DNA from: Grimontia sedimenti
GTDB taxonomy: Bacteria; Pseudomonadota; Gammaproteobacteria; Enterobacterales; Vibrionaceae
Assembly (NCBI RefSeq): GCF_011045095.1
Contig: NZ_JAALDL010000002.1
Span: 516,307-580,306 of the forward strand
Reading direction: 5' to 3'
Length of the DNA stretch: 64,000 nt
Shown: positions 8,447 to 18,161 of the stretch, in pieces
How positions within the stretch are numbered: the stretch's first letter is position 1
Layout: each line of letters begins with the position of its first letter
Translations under genes and position numbers: made by a program
Notes under the pieces: model-generated
Seen by the model: only the letters and a program-made list of their open reading frames with translations
Databases searched by the model: none
What the model was told of the DNA's origin: nothing

Positions 8447-9499
8447 TCAAGTGCGCGTCTTTTGCGTTGAACCACGCACCACCGCCTCGCATGGCAAGGT
8501 AATAGATTGTGGCGGCAAATGCGGATCAGCGATGTGTTCGAACAAGGCATCAATGGTGCTTTGGATCATCTGCTCATTCGGCTGACGAATCGTGGAAAGG
8601 TTGTAGGAGCGGCTTTTCGCAAGACGAATATCATCGACGCCAACAACACCAATATCTTCTGGCACGGTCAAGCCGAGTTCATAGCGTAATGCATCCATCC
8701 CACCACAGGCCATGATGTCATCAGCATAAAACAGCGCGTCTGGCTTTTCTGTGTGTTGGAAGATACGTAAGGTGGCATCGTAGCCGGCGTCGTAGCTGAA
8801 CTCACCGCCTTCCACGACTTGCCATTGGTTGCAGCCACGCTCCATCAAACGGCTAATAAAACCGCGTTGGCGATCAATCGTCGCAGAAGTACCGATGGGG
8901 CCTGCCACAAACGCGGGCTTGGTGTAGCCAGCATCGAGCAGCATATCTGCCGCCATATTGCCTGCCAGCACATTGTCACAACTCACCACAGTGACACTGT
9001 TTTCACTCGAATCACGACCAAAAATAACTGCTGGTGTATTCTGGGAATGGCAGGCATCAACAAGCTCTTGCGGCAGCGATGCCGACGTGATGATAAGACC
9101 GTCTACGTTGTATTCCATCACCAGCTCGACGGCTTCCTGAATATCCATGTCACCATCGACGTGGATAAGAAGGCTATGGCAGTTACGCTTTTGGATTTCA
9201 GTGGTAAAGCGGGAAAGAATGGGCAGATAAAACGGATTGTTGAAGTCGGTCAACAAAATGCCGACAAGACTTGAGCGGGATTTAATCCCCCTCGCCAAGC
9301 GGTTGGGTTTGTAGTTTAACGACGCTGCCGCTTTAAAGACTTTTTCTCGCAGTGGTCTGGAAATACTCGCATCAGGATTAAACGCGCGGGAGACCGCAGA
9401 GACAGAAACACCTGCCGCTTCAGCCACTTCTACGACAGTGACTTTACGTTTTTTCTGAATCTGTGTTGCTGCAACGGCAACATTGGTTTCTTTCGTCAT
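8447..9499 (-). CDS. LacI-family transcriptional regulator of the inositol cluster
   Basis: 350 residues. The DNA-binding helix-turn-helix (about 19-65, VTVVEVAEAAGVSVSAVSRAF, then the hinge NYKPNRLARGIKSRSS) has a longer N-terminal extension than usual. A periplasmic-binding-protein-like sensor domain follows (VGILLTDFNNPFY, DGLIITSA, PDALFYADDIMACG, GVVGVDDI). It probably represses the adjoining inositol genes and is relieved by inositol or a catabolite, by analogy with other LacI-type sugar regulators. A 14-bp palindrome in its own promoter region (9569-9582) recurs before iolD, which supports autoregulation and control of iolD. Its stop lies nine bases from the repeat element 8173-8438. 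Confidence 0.88.
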   Translation of the reverse strand: MTKETNVAVAATQIQKKRKVTVVEVAEAAGVSVSAVSRAFNPDASISRPLREKVFKAAASLNYKPNRLARGIKSRSSLVGILLTDFNNPFYLPILSRFTTEIQKRNCHSLLIHVDGDMDIQEAVELVMEYNVDGLIITSASLPQELVDACHSQNTPAVIFGRDSSENSVTVVSCDNVLAGNMAADMLLDAGYTKPAFVAGPIGTSATIDRQRGFISRLMERGCNQWQVVEGGEFSYDAGYDATLRIFQHTEKPDALFYADDIMACGGMDALRYELGLTVPEDIGVVGVDDIRLAKSRSYNLSTIRQPNEQMIQSTIDALFEHIADPHLPPQSITLPCEAVVRGSTQKTRT

Positions 9500-9568
9500 A
9501 CGCTTTCCTGCTTACCATGTCGTTCCCTCGCCCTCAGCTATAGAGCCCCAGGCGCAACACCATAATAA

Positions 9569-9582
9569 TGAAAATGTTTTCA
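9569..9582. promoter_or_regulatory. Palindromic operator candidate upstream of lacI-type gene
   Basis: TGAAAATGTTTTCA, an inverted repeat about 70 bases upstream of the regulator start. Its reverse complement is found exactly at 13992-14005 before iolD. The form fits a LacI-family site (half-site TGAAAA around a short centre). Binding is inferred. Confidence 0.65.
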
Positions 9583-9669
9583 GCCGCACAAGCTGGGCTG
9601 ACGCCTTTTCATTAGAAATGACTAAAAGTGCTGGTCAGGTTCAGACAATTTCAAGTGAAGAAAGTCTGA

Positions 9670-9707
9670 AAAGAGCGCGCCCGGCGGAGGGTTGCCGGGC
9701 GCTTTTC
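9670..9707 (-). terminator. Terminator of the inositol ABC transporter operon
   Basis: GCGCCCGGC / GCCGGGCGC stem with an 8-base loop. Read on the minus strand just past the binding-protein stop (9712), it is followed by CTCTTTTC. It separates the transporter genes from the regulator. Confidence 0.8.
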
Positions 9708-9711
9708 ATGG

Positions 9712-10680
9712 TTAGCGATATTCGCCAGCCAGTTTTTCTACCAACTCAACGTTCTCTTTAGTCACGAAACCTGGACCAGAGTTGATGTTGTTAGATGGAG
9801 AGATACCGTAACGGTTGTAAAGAGTTAGCACCATAACAGGCACATAACCTTGCAGGAATGGCTGCTGGTCGATCCCCCATTGGATGTGACCGTCTTTGAT
9901 GCCCTGAGCAATTTCGCCGCTCAAGTCAAAGGTACCGAAGTAGATTTTGCCCAGCTGACGGCTCTTGTCCAACGCACGAATGGTTGGGTGAGCAGATGTT
10001 GGGCCCAGTGTCAGCACGGCTTCAGTATCTGGGTTCGCACGCAGGTAAGCAGATACTTTCTTCTCGATGCCTGTTGGATCCTGGCCCACATCGATCATCT
10101 GGCTGCCAAGCTCCACACCCAGTGCATCAGCAAAACCCTGACAACGCTCTACAGAAGCTGGGTTGGTGATGTAGTGGTTAACACAGACAAAGCTTTTCAC
10201 ACCGTCTTTTTTAGCGCGTTTACCTGCACCATAACCCGCATCATATTCTGGTTGTCCAACGTGGAGGATCGCACCCACGTCTTCACTTTGCTGGTGAGTA
10301 CCCGAGTTGATGGTGACAACAGGAATACCTTTTTTCTTCGCTTTTTCCAGTGGACCTTTCAGCACTTCATAGTCCGCGATGGTGGTGATAATACCGTCAG
10401 GATTGGAAGCAACAGCCTGCTCGATGATGCGAGCCATATCAGCCAAGTCGCCGGTAGTAGGGTTACGGTATTCCACTTCTACATTGAGCTGTTCGCCCGC
10501 TGTACCAATCGCATTCTTGATGGTGTTCCACCAAGAATCTGAGTCCGGTGCGTGGCTGATCAGGACAAAACGCTCACCATCAGCGAGTGCAGTACCTGGC
10601 AGCATTGCGGCCAAACTGGCTGCTATTGCTAACACAAGGACGGACGCTCTCTTTGCTACAGATTTAAGTAGGGTATTCAT
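9712..10680 (-). CDS. Periplasmic sugar/inositol-binding protein of ABC importer
   Basis: 322 residues: Sec signal peptide at 1-33 (cleavage near ALA-DGE), then a type I periplasmic-binding fold of the ribose-binding group (HAPDSDSWWNTIKNAI, DMARIIEQAVASNPDGIITT, GIPVVTINSG, TFDLSGEIAQGIKDGHIQWGIDQQPFLQGY). Its place beside the ATPase, permease and iolE indicates myo-inositol or a related cyclitol as ligand. Start ATG 10680 follows a TTGGAGA ribosome site; upstream in-frame codons lack one. It is last in the operon iolE-permease-ATPase-binding protein and would be made in the highest amount if the 115-bp gap upstream holds an internal promoter, for which no clear sequence was seen. Confidence 0.88.
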   Translation of the reverse strand: MNTLLKSVAKRASVLVLAIAASLAAMLPGTALADGERFVLISHAPDSDSWWNTIKNAIGTAGEQLNVEVEYRNPTTGDLADMARIIEQAVASNPDGIITTIADYEVLKGPLEKAKKKGIPVVTINSGTHQQSEDVGAILHVGQPEYDAGYGAGKRAKKDGVKSFVCVNHYITNPASVERCQGFADALGVELGSQMIDVGQDPTGIEKKVSAYLRANPDTEAVLTLGPTSAHPTIRALDKSRQLGKIYFGTFDLSGEIAQGIKDGHIQWGIDQQPFLQGYVPVMVLTLYNRYGISPSNNINSGPGFVTKENVELVEKLAGEYR

Positions 10681-10794
10681 CCGGTGTCTCCAAATTATAT
10701 TAATTATTGTATCCATGGGGCGAGCTGTACAGCTGCCCACCCGGTTACAGCTAAGGGTTGGGCAGCGAACTGCCCCGTCACGTTTACTAAAAGC

Positions 10795-11607
10795 CTAATC
10801 CGCAGTGGCAGCATCTGCCCGCTGGAATTCAGCCAATTCTGCTTCGAGTGATTCCAGCTCTTGTCCGCCAGCCATCATCTCGAGGATTTCTTCACGGGTA
10901 ACATCTTTCTTCAACCAAGTCCCCAGACTCTTACCGCGGTTCAGCAGCGTGAAACGGTCAGCGATGGGATAAGCATGGTGAACATTGTGCGTAATCAAGA
11001 TCACGGCAAGGCCTTTGCCGCGCGCCCTTGCCACCACTTTGAGCACGTTGGCAGACTGCTTTACACCCAGTGCTGCGGTTGGCTCATCGAGGATCAGCAC
11101 TTTCGCACCGAAGTGAATGGCACGCGCAATCGCCAGACACTGACGCTCACCGCCCGACATAGTGCCGATAGGGTGCTCAGGGTCACGCACGTCGATCCCC
11201 ATGTCCTTCATACCTTCCTTCGCAATTTCGTTGGCATTTTTGGTATCAAACACTTCAAAGGGGCCAATTTTCTTGGTCAGCTCGCGACCCATGAAGAAGT
11301 TACGGGTAACACTCATTAAAGGAACCAGCGCAAGGTCTTGATAAACCGTCGCAATACCCGCATCAAGCGCATCACGTGGTGATTCGAAGGTGGTTGGCTT
11401 ACCGTTCATCAGGAATTCACCTTCTGACGGTTTGTGTACGCCTGCCAGGGTTTTAATCAGGGTGGATTTACCTGCACCGTTGTCACCCAACAGACAGTGC
11501 ACCTCACCCATCTTCACCTGCATATCGATATCTTTCAGAGCAATCACCGAACCGAAGTAACGGCTTACTTTTTTCAGTTCGAGGATAAAATTGTCGTTCT
11601 CTGCCAT
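10795..11607 (-). CDS. ABC importer ATPase (single-domain, inositol/sugar)
   Basis: 270 residues with one nucleotide-binding domain: Walker [14 protein letters not shown], signature [14 protein letters not shown], Walker [12 protein letters not shown], and H-loop ITHNVHHA. Most carbohydrate (CUT2) importers use a fused double ATPase of ~500 residues such as RbsA; a single domain that must dimerise is the FrcA-like variant, commoner in alphaproteobacterial sugar and inositol systems. It energises uptake through the 11643-12776 permease. Confidence 0.9.
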   Translation of the reverse strand: MAENDNFILELKKVSRYFGSVIALKDIDMQVKMGEVHCLLGDNGAGKSTLIKTLAGVHKPSEGEFLMNGKPTTFESPRDALDAGIATVYQDLALVPLMSVTRNFFMGRELTKKIGPFEVFDTKNANEIAKEGMKDMGIDVRDPEHPIGTMSGGERQCLAIARAIHFGAKVLILDEPTAALGVKQSANVLKVVARARGKGLAVILITHNVHHAYPIADRFTLLNRGKSLGTWLKKDVTREEILEMMAGGQELESLEAELAEFQRADAATAD

Positions 11608-11642
11608 TGTCTTTCTCCTGAATTCCGTTTCCTGATCCGCCT

Positions 11643-12776
11643 TTAGCGGGCGCTCGTGACTTTCTTGCGGATGAAGTTGTTAAACAGCACCGCGATAAGA
11701 AGCATCACGCCGAGGAATACGCGGAACCAGTCAGAATCCACGCCTGTAAAGAAGATACCCATCTGCACCACACCGAAAATCAATGCGCCGAAGAAAGCCC
11801 CAATGACCGAGCCATAACCACCAGTCAGCAGTGCGCCACCGATAACCGCCGCGATAATGGCTTCGAATTCTTTCAACAGACCACGGTCAGCTGCCGCGGA
11901 GCCAAACTCCAACACCTGACAAGCGGCGAATACCGTTGCGCAGAATGCGGTGAACATGAACAGCAGGATTTTCACGCGGTCAGTCGGTACACCCACATTT
12001 TTCGCCGCGTTGGCATCACCACCAGAAGCGAAAATCCAGTTACCGAAACGGGTACGCAGCAGCACGAAGGAACACACCGCTGTCAGCAAGAACCACCACA
12101 CCACGACCATTGGAATACCGGTTACCACTGGTGTACCGTCGGAGTAGGTTTCAATCCAACCTGCGCTACCAAGCCAGTTAAAGAGCCCTGTCCCTATCTT
12201 GCCGCCAAACATGGCAGCCAACCAGTCACCTTCTGCCAGATTACCTACGCCAGAAATGATGGTTTTGTTGGTCAGCGCAATCGACAGAGCGATTGTCAGA
12301 CCACGCAGAATGAAGAGGAATGCGAGGGAAACAATGAAAGAAGGGAGCCCGGTGCGAACCACGATGTAGCCATTGATAAAGCCCACGGCCATCGCGCCAA
12401 CAAAGGCAAATAGGATTGCCGCCCAGACTGGCCAACCCCAATATACGGCAGGGATAGCAATCATCATCCCGGCAAAGCCAATCATTGAGCCAATGGAAAG
12501 GTCGAATTCGCCGGCGATCATCAGCAGACATGCACCGACAGCGATAATACCGAGCTGCGCTGACACCACCGTCCAGTTGACGACACCATCAGCGTTGAAC
12601 ATGCCTGAGTCCCAGGCGACGAGTGCGAAGAACGCGAATACCAGAATGGCACCGGATACAGAACCCAGTTCCGGGCGGGATAACATACGATTGAGCGTTG
12701 AAACTTTGCGAACCCGCTCATCTCCCGGTGCGAGCGGTTTTGAATCTGTCCCTGATTCGGCTTCTTTTACCGACAT
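11643..12776 (-). CDS. ABC importer permease (inositol/sugar)
   Basis: 377-residue inner-membrane protein of the RbsC/BPD_transp_2 family, with about ten hydrophobic segments and the family segments [16 protein letters not shown] and [24 protein letters not shown] ~45-residue hydrophilic N-terminal tail precedes the first membrane segment. Start ATG 12776 follows TTGGAGG by four bases. It lies between iolE and the ATPase in the same direction (74- and 35-bp gaps), so one transcript is likely. Confidence 0.9.
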   Translation of the reverse strand: MSVKEAESGTDSKPLAPGDERVRKVSTLNRMLSRPELGSVSGAILVFAFFALVAWDSGMFNADGVVNWTVVSAQLGIIAVGACLLMIAGEFDLSIGSMIGFAGMMIAIPAVYWGWPVWAAILFAFVGAMAVGFINGYIVVRTGLPSFIVSLAFLFILRGLTIALSIALTNKTIISGVGNLAEGDWLAAMFGGKIGTGLFNWLGSAGWIETYSDGTPVVTGIPMVVVWWFLLTAVCSFVLLRTRFGNWIFASGGDANAAKNVGVPTDRVKILLFMFTAFCATVFAACQVLEFGSAAADRGLLKEFEAIIAAVIGGALLTGGYGSVIGAFFGALIFGVVQMGIFFTGVDSDWFRVFLGVMLLIAVLFNNFIRKKVTSAR

Positions 12777-12850
12777 ACTTGCCTCCAAATTCCTTGCTGT
12801 ACTCGAGCTTTCGCCCGACTCCTTGCTGCCGGATGGCAGCTTTCTTGCAT

Positions 12851-13750
12851 TTAAGCAACTTTCGCGATCACTGCTTTCTCAATGAAAGCTCTGCTCTTTT
12901 CGGCATCAGTTTTCGCATCGCTTTTCGCTGCCGGGTCAGTGTCCTGCTCAACCGTGACCCAACCGTTAAAGTCGATCTCGATAAGTGTTTGTCTTACCTC
13001 GTCGAAATCGACACAACCCTGCCCTAACGGACAAAAAATGTTATTCCCTATTGCAGTATAGAAATCCGTGCCAGCCTTGACGGATACCGCATGCACGTCG
13101 GCGTTAATATCTTTGAAATGCAGGTATTTAACGCGATCTCTGTAGGTGCGGAGCACTTCACTCGGGTCCATGCCTGCATAGACGCAGTGACCGGTATCCA
13201 CACACAACGACATCAGCTCTGGCGGCAGGTCACGCATGGCTTTATCCAGCTCGTCGCGGTACTCAATGTAAGTGCCAGCATGGGCATGAAGCGTTGGCGT
13301 AATGCCATATTCCGCACACACAGTGCCAACACCACGCAGCGTTTCCATCATCTCCGCCCACTGCTCATCATTCAGACGTGTTGCCGTTTCTACCTGACCC
13401 GCCTGATCGGTGCGCGGTGATGAAACGTGGTCAATCACCACCAGAAAATCTGCGCCCTGCTCTTTCAGGATTTGGCAAGTCACTCGCGTTTTCTCCAAAA
13501 TCGCATCGCGTTCTTCCGGCTTGTGCAAATGCACGAACAACGTCCCCGCAATCAAACCCAATGAACGTACTGACAATGCCTCGTTGAGTGCAGCTTTATC
13601 GGTCGGCAGGTAACCCAACGGTCCCAGCTCAGTTGCCCCGTACCCAGCACCAGCAATCTCATCCAATACGGTTTGCCATGTTGGGTTTGCCGGGTTGTCA
13701 GCAAACTCAATTCCCCATGAGCATGGTGCGTTGGCTATTTTCAGTTCCAA
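12851..13750 (-). CDS. iolE: IolE-like inosose dehydratase (TIM-barrel)
   Basis: 299 residues of the AP-endonuclease-2/IolE sugar-isomerase family. IolE dehydrates 2-keto-myo-inositol (inosose) to the 1,2-dione in the second step of inositol catabolism. The family start KIANAPCSWGIEF is seen, then LFVHLHKPEERD, HAHAGTYIEY, CVDTGHCVYAG and YLHFKDI, which supply the metal ligands. The start is a TTG (13750) because AAGGAG lies eight bases upstream and homology begins there; a further TTG at 13771 is possible. First gene of the minus-strand transport operon, divergent from iolD, so the 13751-14056 region probably controls both. Confidence 0.85.
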   Translation of the reverse strand: MELKIANAPCSWGIEFADNPANPTWQTVLDEIAGAGYGATELGPLGYLPTDKAALNEALSVRSLGLIAGTLFVHLHKPEERDAILEKTRVTCQILKEQGADFLVVIDHVSSPRTDQAGQVETATRLNDEQWAEMMETLRGVGTVCAEYGITPTLHAHAGTYIEYRDELDKAMRDLPPELMSLCVDTGHCVYAGMDPSEVLRTYRDRVKYLHFKDINADVHAVSVKAGTDFYTAIGNNIFCPLGQGCVDFDEVRQTLIEIDFNGWVTVEQDTDPAAKSDAKTDAEKSRAFIEKAVIAKVA

Positions 13751-14056
13751 GGCAATGTCTCCTTGATTCAATGTTCCATCCCTGTTTAACGCTCCGCGGC
13801 TAAACCCGTTTCAAACGCCAAACGATTTACCCTTTCGATAATTAAACTTTCCGTTAACACTTTTTAAACATTTATGGTAATGATTTCACTTTGTCAAACC
13901 AAACAGCGTCTCAAAAGTGGGCTTTTTGCGGGTGATTGGTGTTATAGAATGAAAAATGAGCGCTAAATCTGATTTTTTAGCTTTCACCATTTGAAAACAT
14001 TTTCATTACATGACTACTATTTCATCAAACAAGGAAAATTATTGGAGATAGCAAGG
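13751..14056. promoter_or_regulatory. Divergent control region iolE / iolD
   Basis: About 300 non-coding bases between two divergent inositol operons. The palindrome TGAAAACATTTTCA at 13992-14005 is the clearest element; its position 50 bases before the iolD start fits repression. No second exact copy is seen on the iolE side. Confidence 0.65.
13992..14005. promoter_or_regulatory. Palindromic operator candidate upstream of iolD
   Basis: TGAAAACATTTTCA, the same site as the one upstream of the LacI-type gene (9569-9582) in reverse orientation. Two exact 14-base matches in the two expected promoter regions make a specific regulator site likely. Confidence 0.65.
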
Positions 14057-15910
14057 ATGGGAACCATAAGGCTAACTACTGCTCAGGCGTTGGTGCGCTA
14101 CCTCGCCGCACAGCAAATCGAGATTGATGGGAAGGTTGAGTCATTGTTTGGCTGCGCCTTTGCGATATTTGGCCATGGTAACGTGACCTGTCTGGGGCAA
14201 CAGCTGTATGAAAACCAGTCTGTCTTCCCTACATGGCGGGGGCAAAACGAGCAATCCATGGCGCTGGCTGCAGTGGCCTATGCCCGTGCTCACAAGCGCC
14301 AGCGCATCGGTATTGCCACCTCGTCTGTAGGCCCTGGCGCAGCAAACATGGTGACAGCGGCAGGCGTTGCACACACCAACCGACTGCCCTTGCTTTTGCT
14401 TTGCGGCGATACATTCCAGTCCCGCTTACCTGACCCAGTGCTTCAGCAAACGGAACACTTTGCTAATCCTTCACTGACTGTGAATGACGCCTTCAAATCC
14501 GTTACCCGCTTCTGGGATCGCATCAATGCGCCGTCGCAACTGACTGTCGCATTGCCTCAAGCGATTGCGACCATGCTAGACCCCGCCGACTGTGGCCCCG
14601 CGATGATTGCCCTTCCGCAAGATGTGCAAGGTCAAGCATGGGATTTCCCTGAAAGCTTCTTCGAACCCAAAGTTCACCGTATCCGTCGTCCACAGCCAGA
14701 AGAAGTGGATTTAGACGCAGCCGTTGAAGCACTGAAAACTGCCAAGAAGCCGCTGATCATTGCTGGCGGCGGCGTGTTCTATTCCGGTGCACGTGACGCC
14801 TTGATTCGCTTTGCCGAGAAACACCAAATCCCGGTAGTGGAAACCATCGCAGGCCGTACCTTGTTGCCAGACGATCATCCACTGAATTGCGGCCCGATTG
14901 GCACAACGGGATCAGACAGTGCCAACCACATGTGTAATGACGCGGATTTAGTGCTCGCCATTGGTACCCGTTTACAGGACTTCACCACAGGTTCATGGAC
15001 ACTGTTCCGAGACCCAGGCATGAAACTTATCAGCATTAACGCTGGCCGTTTTGATGCTAACAAGCACATGGCGCAATCCATTATCGCAGACGCAAAAGAC
15101 ACCATTGAGCCGCTTGATGCCAAGCTGGGTGATTGGACGACGGATGCTGCATGGGTTGAAAAAGGTAAGGCTGAAAAAGCAGCGTGGACAGATATCGTCA
15201 ACGGCCGCACGGCATTTGCGGAGACAACCTTGCCTTCATACGCGCAGGTCGTTGGTAAGGTGAACGGCCTCATCAATGAGGGCGACCGCGTTATCACTGC
15301 CGCAGGCGGCTTACCTGCCGAAATCAACATGAACTGGCAGGCGACCTATCCGTATTCGCTGGATGTGGAATTCGGTTTCTCCTGCATGGGCTACGAAGTC
15401 GCTGCCGGCTGGGGCAACAAGATTGCCAGACCAGACCATGAATCTATTGTGATGGTCGGTGATGGTTCGTATCTGATGATGAATTCCGACATCTACAGCT
15501 CTGTACTGACCGGGCACAAGATGATTGTGGTGGTTTGTGATAACGGCGGTTTCGCAGTGATCCGCAAGCTGCAAACCAACACAGGTAACACCGCTTTCAA
15601 CAACCAGTTGGAAGACTGCACCACAGAGCGTGATTACGACCTGCCGCGCGTAGATTTTGTCAGTCATGCAAAAGGCTTGGGCGCACATGCAGAGAAAGTC
15701 ACCAGCTTGGGCGACTTTGATGCCGCTTTCGAACGTGCCAAAGCCGCAGATCGCACCTATGTATTGGTCGTCGACATCGACGATACCAAGTGGTCGTCTT
15801 GTGATGCCTGGTGGGAAGTCGGTCTGTCAGAAGTCTCTGACGATCCAAATATCATCGAAGCCCGGGATAACTGGGAACAGGGACGTGTTAATCAGCGTCG
15901 TGGCGTGTAA
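14057..15910 (+). CDS. iolD: IolD, trihydroxycyclohexane-1,2-dione hydrolase (ThDP enzyme)
   Basis: 617 residues of the thiamine-diphosphate family. It hydrolyses 3D-trihydroxycyclohexane-1,2-dione to 5-deoxy-glucuronate, opening the inositol ring. Seen: the N-terminal ThDP-binding domain with FPTWRGQNEQSMALAAVAYA (catalytic Glu region), the central domain (PLIIAGGGVFYSG, DLVLAIGTRLQDF), and the C-terminal Mg2+/ThDP motif VMVGDGSYLMMNSDIYSS running to VVVCDNGGF. Start ATG 14057 (MGTIRLTT) is chosen for homology and the upstream GGAG...AAGG; the frame stays open upstream through the operator, which cannot be coding. First gene of the catabolic operon. Confidence 0.93.
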   Translation: MGTIRLTTAQALVRYLAAQQIEIDGKVESLFGCAFAIFGHGNVTCLGQQLYENQSVFPTWRGQNEQSMALAAVAYARAHKRQRIGIATSSVGPGAANMVTAAGVAHTNRLPLLLLCGDTFQSRLPDPVLQQTEHFANPSLTVNDAFKSVTRFWDRINAPSQLTVALPQAIATMLDPADCGPAMIALPQDVQGQAWDFPESFFEPKVHRIRRPQPEEVDLDAAVEALKTAKKPLIIAGGGVFYSGARDALIRFAEKHQIPVVETIAGRTLLPDDHPLNCGPIGTTGSDSANHMCNDADLVLAIGTRLQDFTTGSWTLFRDPGMKLISINAGRFDANKHMAQSIIADAKDTIEPLDAKLGDWTTDAAWVEKGKAEKAAWTDIVNGRTAFAETTLPSYAQVVGKVNGLINEGDRVITAAGGLPAEINMNWQATYPYSLDVEFGFSCMGYEVAAGWGNKIARPDHESIVMVGDGSYLMMNSDIYSSVLTGHKMIVVVCDNGGFAVIRKLQTNTGNTAFNNQLEDCTTERDYDLPRVDFVSHAKGLGAHAEKVTSLGDFDAAFERAKAADRTYVLVVDIDDTKWSSCDAWWEVGLSEVSDDPNIIEARDNWEQGRVNQRRGV

Positions 15911-15930
15911 TAACAACAAGGAGAACACGC

Positions 15931-17106
15931 ATGTTTAACGAAGAATTCCAGCTAGATGCACCGATCCGTTGGGGAATGGTTGGCGGCGGCCGCGGCAGTG
16001 AGATTGGTTACTCGCACCGCGCTGCTGCCCAGCGTGACCGTCTGTTTACCTTTGTTGCAGCAGCACTGGATTTGGATGCAGAACGTGGACGCGACTTCGG
16101 GACCAAGCTGGGTCTTGTTCCCGAGCGCTGCTATCCCGACTACAAAACCCTGTTTGCAGAAGAAGCCAAGCGTGAAGATGGGATTCAAGCTGTTTCTATC
16201 GCCACGCCGAACTCTACCCACTATGAAATTGCCAAAGCGGCGCTGGAAGCAGGTTTGCACGTCATTTGTGAAAAGCCCGCCACCATTCACGTTGAAGATG
16301 CACTTGAACTGAAAGCCTTGGCAGAAAAGCAAAACAAGATGCTGGCGGTGATGTACGGCTACACCGGATTCCAGATGGTGCATCAGGCGCGCGAAATGGT
16401 ACGTCGCGGTGACATCGGCGCCGTGCGTGTTATTCAGATGTCTTTCGCCCACGGTTTCCACAACACCGAGATTGAGAAAAACAGCCCGGGCGCAAAATGG
16501 CGCATGAACCCAGAGGTGTCCGGACCAAGTTTCATTATTGGCGATTGCGGCACGCATCCGTTTTACATGGCCGGCATGATCACGGGGCTGAAAGTGAAGT
16601 CCCTGATGTGTTCACGCCAGAGCTTTATCGAATCCCGCGCGCCATTGGAAGACAACGCTCATGTGGTGTTCCAGTTTGAAGGTGGAGCGGTCGGTACACT
16701 CTGGGCGAGCGCCATCAACAGCGGCTCAATGCATCAGCAGAAAGTCCGCATTGTTGGCGAAAAAGCCAGCCTCGAATGGTGGGATGAATATCCAAACCAG
16801 CTTCGATATGAAGTTCAGGGAGAACCTGTCCGTATTCTTGAGCGTGGTATGGGCTATCTGCACAACGACGATCCTGGCGTTTCAGCCAATCGTCAAGGCG
16901 GTGGTCATGCTGAAGGTTTCTTCGAGTCCTGGGCAAACCTTTATCACCGCTACGCACTCGCGATTGATGCCTACAACCGCGATGACAAAGCCTTCCTTGA
17001 AAGTCATTGGTACCCAGATATCGACGGCGGTATCGATGGCGTGAAGATGGTGAATGCCTGTGTGAAATCGGCCGATAACGGTGCCGTTTGGGTGGACTAT
17101 GACTGA
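15931..17106 (+). CDS. Gfo/Idh/MocA oxidoreductase, probable inositol dehydrogenase
   Basis: 391 residues. The N-terminal Rossmann domain starts GMVGGGRGSEIGYSHR, with NAD-binding and catalytic-region motifs SIATPNSTHYEIAKAAL and HVICEKP (the EKP lysine). The C-terminal substrate domain carries SGPSFIIGDCGTHPFYMAG. Members oxidise myo- or scyllo-inositol (IolG, IolX, IolW types) to the inosose. Its place between iolD and iolC supports an inositol role; sequence alone does not fix the stereoisomer. It is longer than classic IolG (~340). Its last eight bases overlap iolC, so translation is probably coupled. Confidence 0.85.
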   Translation: MFNEEFQLDAPIRWGMVGGGRGSEIGYSHRAAAQRDRLFTFVAAALDLDAERGRDFGTKLGLVPERCYPDYKTLFAEEAKREDGIQAVSIATPNSTHYEIAKAALEAGLHVICEKPATIHVEDALELKALAEKQNKMLAVMYGYTGFQMVHQAREMVRRGDIGAVRVIQMSFAHGFHNTEIEKNSPGAKWRMNPEVSGPSFIIGDCGTHPFYMAGMITGLKVKSLMCSRQSFIESRAPLEDNAHVVFQFEGGAVGTLWASAINSGSMHQQKVRIVGEKASLEWWDEYPNQLRYEVQGEPVRILERGMGYLHNDDPGVSANRQGGGHAEGFFESWANLYHRYALAIDAYNRDDKAFLESHWYPDIDGGIDGVKMVNACVKSADNGAVWVDYD

Positions 17107-18127
17107 TTCCATTCACCTTTCAGATTGGCAGGCCAACAGGGACCGTCCGATAGACGTGGTTTGTCTGGGCCGCGCTGGGGTCGATTTTTATGGCAATACG
17201 GACGGTGCAGACTTCAACGTTGAATCAAGCTTCAAAAAATGCGTCGGCGGATCACCTGCGAATGTAGCGATTGGTCTTGCGGAACTTGGCGCCAAAGCAG
17301 GCTTTATTTCCTGTCTGACAGATGATGCTCAGGGACGTTATGTTCGCACTTACATGGAAGGGAAAGGGATTAATCTGGATGGTGTGGCAACGCTCACGGG
17401 TGAATACCGCACCAGCCTTGCTGTGGCAGAGTTGCGTCCAGAACCCGAAGTGGTGATTTACCGTAATAACGCGGCTGACCTTGCGCTCTGTGTTGAACAC
17501 ATAGACAGCAGCTACCTCAGCAACGCCCGATGTCTGTTTGTTTCAGGTACCGCGCTGTCCACCAGCCCTTCACGGGAAGCGACCTTCTGTGCCATGCAAA
17601 TGGCACAACTGTCAGGCACCTTAGTCGTACTGGACTTGGATTACCGCCCTTACTCGTGGGCCTTTCCTGAGGATCCTCCTCACTTCTACCGTCTTGCCGC
17701 TTCTTTCTGCGACGTGGTGATTGGTAATCGCGAAGAGTTCGAGGTAATGGGCATTCCGCATGACGTTGAAGACAGCCATGTCAGTGCAGCATCAGAGCTG
17801 TTAAGTGGCAGTGCAGAGCTGGTCATCGTAAAAGGTGGCGCTGAAGGGTGTGATGTCTTTGGGTTAGATAGCGATAACAATCTCGCCAGCCTGTCTCAAC
17901 CTATATTCAAAGTGGAAGCGCGCAAACCTTACGGTGCCGGTGACGCTTTTGCTGCCGGCCTGCTTTTTGGTCTGCTAAATCAATATTGTTTACAAGACGC
18001 CGTGGCCATGGGGGCAGCCAATGCTGCCATTAATGTCACAGGCGACACCTGCGCAGATGCGATGTCTTCGCTTGCACCGCTGCGGGAATTTATGTGCAAC
18101 CGTGGTTACACATTTACCACAGACTGA
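17099..18127 (+). CDS. iolC: IolC, 5-dehydro-2-deoxygluconokinase (PfkB family)
   Basis: 342 residues of the ribokinase/PfkB family. It phosphorylates 5-dehydro-2-deoxy-gluconate at O6. Family signs: CLGRAGVDFYG at the N-terminus, the first PfkB signature FKKCVGGSPANVAIGLAELG, DLDYRPYSW, VVIGNREEFEVMG, and the second signature KPYGAGDAFAAGLLFG with the catalytic Asp. Start ATG 17099 overlaps the previous stop (ATGACTGA); an earlier in-frame ATG has no separate ribosome site. Single-domain; the long IolC form with a fused aldolase-like domain is not present, in agreement with a separate aldolase gene at 19062. Confidence 0.92.
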   Translation: MTDSIHLSDWQANRDRPIDVVCLGRAGVDFYGNTDGADFNVESSFKKCVGGSPANVAIGLAELGAKAGFISCLTDDAQGRYVRTYMEGKGINLDGVATLTGEYRTSLAVAELRPEPEVVIYRNNAADLALCVEHIDSSYLSNARCLFVSGTALSTSPSREATFCAMQMAQLSGTLVVLDLDYRPYSWAFPEDPPHFYRLAASFCDVVIGNREEFEVMGIPHDVEDSHVSAASELLSGSAELVIVKGGAEGCDVFGLDSDNNLASLSQPIFKVEARKPYGAGDAFAAGLLFGLLNQYCLQDAVAMGAANAAINVTGDTCADAMSSLAPLREFMCNRGYTFTTD

Positions 18128-18161
18128 GCATCAGAATCAGGGAAGGATTAAGGAGTACAAG

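Noticed and set aside
18021-18161. Longer iolB start
   Set aside because: It overlaps the end of iolC in another frame; AGGAG and homology support ATG 18162.
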